NCBI GenBank assembly: GCA_947307505.1
Contig: CAMZJG010000087.1
Span: forward strand, 1 to 5,402
Direction: 5' to 3'
Source: an uncultured Clostridia bacterium
GTDB taxonomy: Bacteria; Bacillota_A; Clostridia; Oscillospirales; Oscillospiraceae
Length of the DNA: 5,402 bases
Below, piece by piece: positions 4,847 through 5,402 of the stretch. The first letter of the stretch is position 1; every line of letters starts with the position of its first letter. Both the position numbers and the translations under genes were made by a program. The notes under the pieces are model-generated. The model ran no database searches. It was not told the DNA's origin and saw nothing but the letters and a program-made list of their open reading frames with translations.

Positions 4847-5402
4847 TTATTTCCCGTAGAACTCCGCGTAGATGCCCCGGACGGCGGTCTCGTAATCCCC
4901 GGCGTCGATACCCAGGATGATGTTCAGCTCGCTGGATCCCTGGTCGATCATGCGGATATTGACCCCTGCGGCGGTGACAGCCCCCAGGATGCGGGCGGCG
5001 ATGCCCTTGTTTGCCACCATGCCGCAGCCCACCACAGCGATGAGGGCCAGATCCTCCTCCAGCTTTACGGCATCCGGCTTCAGCCGTGCCTCCACCTCCC
5101 GCAGGATGGCGTCCTTATGGGGCGCAAAAAGGCTGTCGGACACCACCACGGACATGGTATCGATCCCCGTGGGGCAGTGCTCAAAGGGCACGCCCAGATC
5201 GGCGAAAATATCCAGCAGCTTCGCTCCGAAGCCCACTTCCCCGTTCATCATGCTTTTTTCCACCAGAATGGCGTCGAAGCCTTTCCGCCCGGCCACGCCG
5301 GTGACAGGCGCGGGACTGACCCCCTCCGGCAAAGCCGGTACGATCAGCGTTCCCGGATCCTCAGGGCGGTTGGTATTGCGGATATTGATGGGGATATTCG
5401 CC
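4847..5402 (-). CDS. Aspartate kinase, C-terminal regulatory part (runs off right edge)
   Basis: Aspartate kinase phosphorylates aspartate, the first step towards lysine, threonine, methionine and diaminopimelate. About 185 C-terminal residues are present. They begin with NIPINIRNTNRPEDPGTLI, the end of the kinase domain and the linker to the regulatory part. Two ACT domains follow: the first holds EKSMMNGEVGFGAKLLDIF and GIDTMSVVVSD, the second LALIAVVGCGMVANKGIAARI and INIRMIDQGSSELNIILGI-like strands. ACT pairs of this kind bind lysine or threonine for feedback inhibition. The wording resembles the monofunctional YclM/ThrD-like aspartokinases of Firmicutes; the symbol (lysC, yclM or thrD) cannot be fixed from this part. 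There is no homoserine dehydrogenase fusion, since the protein ends ...YAEFYGK straight after the second ACT domain. An internal TTG at 5330-5332 is not the start: the conserved frame continues to the window edge. The catalytic N-terminus and promoter lie outside. Confidence 0.93.
   Translation of the reverse strand, partial: ANIPINIRNTNRPEDPGTLIVPALPEGVSPAPVTGVAGRKGFDAILVEKSMMNGEVGFGAKLLDIFADLGVPFEHCPTGIDTMSVVVSDSLFAPHKDAILREVEARLKPDAVKLEEDLALIAVVGCGMVANKGIAARILGAVTAAGVNIRMIDQGSSELNIILGIDAGDYETAVRGIYAEFYGK

Noticed and set aside
1..5402. CRISPR arrays, tRNA or rRNA genes, insertion sequences, integration sites
   Set aside because: I saw no regularly spaced repeats, no tRNA-like cloverleaf, no transposase or integrase motifs and no terminal inverted repeats. 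The window reads as ordinary chromosome.

Overview
This window looks like a GC-rich member of the Firmicutes, most likely a gut-type clostridium of the Oscillospiraceae/Ruminococcaceae kind. The basis is a classical T-box leader, several consensus TTGACA/TATAAT promoters with 17-nt spacers, strong GGAGG-type ribosome binding sites, and GC-rich third codon positions. The taxonomic assignment is inference; no rRNA or marker gene is present.

Layout. The left edge holds the first 101 codons of a minus-strand valS (valyl-tRNA synthetase). Its leader (about 321-580) is a valine T-box riboswitch with its own promoter at 587-615. A second promoter pointing the other way (630-658) drives a small class I SAM methyltransferase gene (691-1282) that is broken by a frameshift inside the SAM-binding glycine loop.

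Next comes a consensus promoter (1314-1342) and a leader of about 150 nt ahead of glnS (glutaminyl-tRNA synthetase, 1497-3179). The leader carries a 13-codon ORF with a near-ideal Shine-Dalgarno, two adjacent Gln codons, and three mutually exclusive RNA helices ending in an intrinsic terminator just before glnS. This has every visible part of a trp-type ribosome-mediated attenuator tuned to glutamine, and it is the most interesting element here.

A terminator and a small promoter region follow, then a 497-aa MATE-family efflux transporter (3293-4786). It converges on the C-terminal part of an aspartate kinase with its regulatory ACT domains (4847 to the right edge, minus strand); a symmetrical terminator-like hairpin lies between them.

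How the genes relate. The two aminoacyl-tRNA synthetase genes each appear to sense supply of their own amino acid by transcription termination, but by different mechanisms: uncharged tRNA-Val binding directly to RNA for valS, and ribosome stalling on Gln codons for glnS. The MATE pump and aspartate kinase are separate transcription units with no evident functional link to them.
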